Source: Thermoproteota archaeon (GTDB lineage: Archaea; Thermoproteota; Methanomethylicia; Nezhaarchaeales; WYZ-LMO8). Taken from it: a DNA stretch of 7,374 bases. Positions within the stretch are counted from its first letter, which is position 1. The number at the start of each line of letters is the position of its first letter. The position numbers and the translations under genes were made by a program. Of this stretch, positions 5,695 to 7,374 are shown one piece after another. The stretch spans positions 1 to 7,374 of the forward strand of contig JAAOZJ010000073.1 in assembly GCA_011605835.1 (NCBI GenBank). The letters run 5' to 3'. The notes beneath the pieces were generated by a model. It did not search any database, was not told where the DNA came from, and saw nothing but the letters and a program-made list of their open reading frames with translations.

Positions 5695-6731
5695 CCTTTC
5701 ATCCTCTTAACGAGGAGGTAAGCTAGGAAAGGTGCTCCAATGATCGAGGTCACGACGCCTAAAGGAAGCTCGCCTATGCCCCTCGCGAGCATGCTTATCA
5801 GTTTCACAAGGACATCAGCGATCAGCGTAACGAGAGCCCCTACAAGAGCTGTTATTGGTGCGGAAAACCTGTGGTCCGAGCCTATGAGGAACCTCGCTAT
5901 GTGCGGTGCTACGAGGCCTATAAAGCCCACTATCCCGATGAAAGCTATAGTGATCGCCGTCAGTAAGGCAGCCATGAGGCTTGCCACATTTCTCGTCGAC
6001 GTAGGGTTGAAGCCGAGTTGTTTTGCGTATTCATCACCATAGAGGTAAACGTTGAGAGGTTTAAATAATGCTAAGATGAGCGCGAGCAGGAAGATCGTTG
6101 GGAAGACCAAGAACTGCAGATCCCCCCACAAAACCGTGCTAGCGCTACCCAATAGCAAGTGCACGTAAGGGGTCCTAGTTATTTGCTGAACTAAGTAGAG
6201 GAGGACGTGAGATATTCCTCCGAAAAGCGACGCAACAGCTATGCCTGCTAAGACCATAGCAATGCTACTACCACCACTTAGTTTAGAGAGCGTGAGAGTT
6301 AGCGCATAACCCGACATCGCGCCAAAGAACGAGATCGCTATCAACCATATCTTGTGGACCACAAGATTGGGGACCAGAAGTATCCCTAGCGCGACTGCCG
6401 CCAACGCTGTTGAAGAGAGCCCAAAGATGTAGGGGTCTGCCAGGGGGTTTCTTGTGATTGTCTGCATCAAGAGACCTGCTAAAGCTAGAGAAGCCCCGCA
6501 AAAGAGAGCTGCAAGAGCTCTCGAAAGCCTAAGACTTGCGATGATTTCTACGCTCCCCTCTACAGTATAACCTAGTGGCTTGAGAAATGTGGCCTGGAAT
6601 ATCTTGACGGGGTCAAGCATGGATGAGCCCACTGAAAGCGACAAAGTAAATGCAAAAATGGTCAGCACTATGAGAGAGGTTAAAGAAATCAGGAAGTGCT
6701 TTAGTCTTCTTTCGTACAAGGACGAAGCCAT
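5691..6731 (-). CDS. ABC transporter permease, FecCD/BtuC family
   Basis: The 346-residue integral membrane protein has about nine or ten hydrophobic segments, as expected for BtuC/FecCD permeases of roughly this length. Diagnostic stretches are RLSRALAALFCGASLALAG (residues 68-86) and the following RNPLADPYIFGLSS. Later come GDEYAKQLG (222-230), the predicted cytoplasmic coupling region, then FIGIVGFIGLVAPHIAR (264-280) and GELPLGVVTSIIGAPF near the C-terminus. It would form the dimeric channel for import of a metal chelate or corrinoid. The gene starts at ATG 6731, 4 bases after the stop of the binding-protein gene, and its TGA overlaps the ATG of the ATPase, so the three importer genes are one unit. 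Sequence alone does not tell B12 from siderophore or heme specificity. Confidence 0.94.
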   Translation of the reverse strand: MASSLYERRLKHFLISLTSLIVLTIFAFTLSLSVGSSMLDPVKIFQATFLKPLGYTVEGSVEIIASLRLSRALAALFCGASLALAGLLMQTITRNPLADPYIFGLSSTALAAVALGILLVPNLVVHKIWLIAISFFGAMSGYALTLTLSKLSGGSSIAMVLAGIAVASLFGGISHVLLYLVQQITRTPYVHLLLGSASTVLWGDLQFLVFPTIFLLALILALFKPLNVYLYGDEYAKQLGFNPTSTRNVASLMAALLTAITIAFIGIVGFIGLVAPHIARFLIGSDHRFSAPITALVGALVTLIADVLVKLISMLARGIGELPLGVVTSIIGAPFLAYLLVKRMKG

Positions 6732-6735
6732 GACG

Positions 6736-7374
6736 CTAAGCCTCTAGCGCGATGAAGTTAACCGCGCTTGCTAGCAATGACGTGCCCTTAAGTTCTAATT
6801 CAAGTGAAGTCATCTTTACAACATCGTGCCTCTGAACCTCGCCAAAGACCTCGGGATGTATTATTTGCGCAACCATTGTGAGAGCGTCTCCTATTCTAGG
6901 TCCGGGTCTGCATATCAAGTCGTCTGCTTCACCTGTCAGCACGTACACCCTTCCACTCTTCCAAGCGATAGTGTTAGTGAGCGGCGTCTGTGAGATCTCC
7001 TCTATCACCTTCTTTGGATCCACGTTCATGACCGTGATCACTATGACATCGGGGTTGTTGGACAGTATGTCTTCGTAGCTCAACTGCGGCCAGCCTCTAT
7101 ATTTAGAGGCTACGTTCTCGCCCCCAGCTGTCGTTATGAGCCATCCTATGAAGGTGTCCCCGCCAGCGCTGTAAAGCCCCCACGAAGGTGGACCTGCGAG
7201 TTGCAACACCTTGGGTTTCTTCGTCACACCCGCCAACTTGCTAGTTACGTTGTTTATCTTCTGCTGAATGCTTTCAATCACCTCCGCGCCTCTTCGCTCA
7301 ACGCCGAATATCTTGCCCAAGGTCCTGATGTCGGTGAAGATATCGTATTGATCCTTCGCGGTATTGCTGATTAA
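6736..7374 (-). CDS. ABC transporter substrate-binding protein, BtuF/FepB (TroA-like fold), N-terminus off window
   Basis: The frame is open to base 7374, so the first part, including any lipoprotein signal, is missing; 212 residues are visible. A TTG at 7320 is in frame but is internal, because family sequence (FTDIRTLGKIFGVE) continues across it. The visible part holds the inter-lobe helix (GKIFGVERRGAEVIE) and the C-lobe of the periplasmic-binding-protein-2 family. Typical segments are SAGGDTFIGWLITTAGGENV, WPQLSYEDILSNNPDVIVI and, near the end, CRPGPRIGDALTMVAQIIHP. The protein would capture the ligand outside the membrane and deliver it to the permease encoded 4 bases downstream. Ligand-contact residues cannot be judged without the N-lobe. 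After the last family helix there is a 30-odd-residue tail with no obvious transmembrane anchor, so membrane attachment, if any, must be N-terminal. Confidence 0.9.
   Translation of the reverse strand, partial: LISNTAKDQYDIFTDIRTLGKIFGVERRGAEVIESIQQKINNVTSKLAGVTKKPKVLQLAGPPSWGLYSAGGDTFIGWLITTAGGENVASKYRGWPQLSYEDILSNNPDVIVITVMNVDPKKVIEEISQTPLTNTIAWKSGRVYVLTGEADDLICRPGPRIGDALTMVAQIIHPEVFGEVQRHDVVKMTSLELELKGTSLLASAVNFIALEA

Noticed and set aside
6283..6501. Minus-strand 72-codon frame inside the permease gene
   Set aside because: It lies in another frame of a gene whose permease motifs run straight through this interval.
6736..7320. Substrate-binding protein as a complete short gene starting at TTG 7320
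   Set aside because: The frame stays open to the window end and conserved family sequence continues upstream of the TTG, so the gene is merely cut by the window.

Overview
The window looks archaeal. Starts are a mix of ATG and GTG, most preceded by GAGG/GGGGGT-type Shine-Dalgarno sequences. Genes overlap by 4 bases, and the families (a Dph6/DUF71 PP-loop protein, AhbD/NirJ-like radical SAM, CbiE-type methylases) are common in archaea. A thermophilic or anaerobic lineage is plausible, but no 16S or lineage marker is present, so the phylum cannot be fixed.

All nine genes lie on the minus strand and read from high to low coordinates as one dense gene string. First comes a BtuFCD/FecBCD-type importer: the substrate-binding protein (6736-7374, its N-terminus lies outside the window), the permease (5691-6731) and the ATPase (4891-5694). 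Next, joined by GTGA start/stop overlaps, are two radical SAM enzymes: a PflA-like protein (4100-4894) and a SPASM-type AhbD/NirJ-like protein (3021-4103). After the only sizeable gap (73 bases, 2948-3020) come two tandem tetrapyrrole C-methylases of the CbiE type (2243-2947 and 1515-2246), overlapping by ATGA. Last are two PP-loop ATPases: an asparagine-synthetase-like protein without a glutaminase domain but with a C-terminal zinc ribbon (533-1504), and a Dph6/DUF71-family protein (1-517, C-terminus cut by the window edge).

Taken together this suggests a tetrapyrrole/corrinoid uptake and modification locus: import of a metal chelate or corrinoid, radical SAM side-chain chemistry, SAM-dependent ring C-methylation, and ATP-dependent activation or amidation of carboxylates. 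No single known pathway (cobalamin, heme via siroheme, heme d1, F430) is known to use exactly this set. The cluster is therefore either an accessory B12 salvage/remodelling operon or a route to an undescribed modified tetrapyrrole. The family assignments are well supported; the joint pathway is inference. No RNA genes, mobile elements, CRISPR arrays or long repeats were seen.
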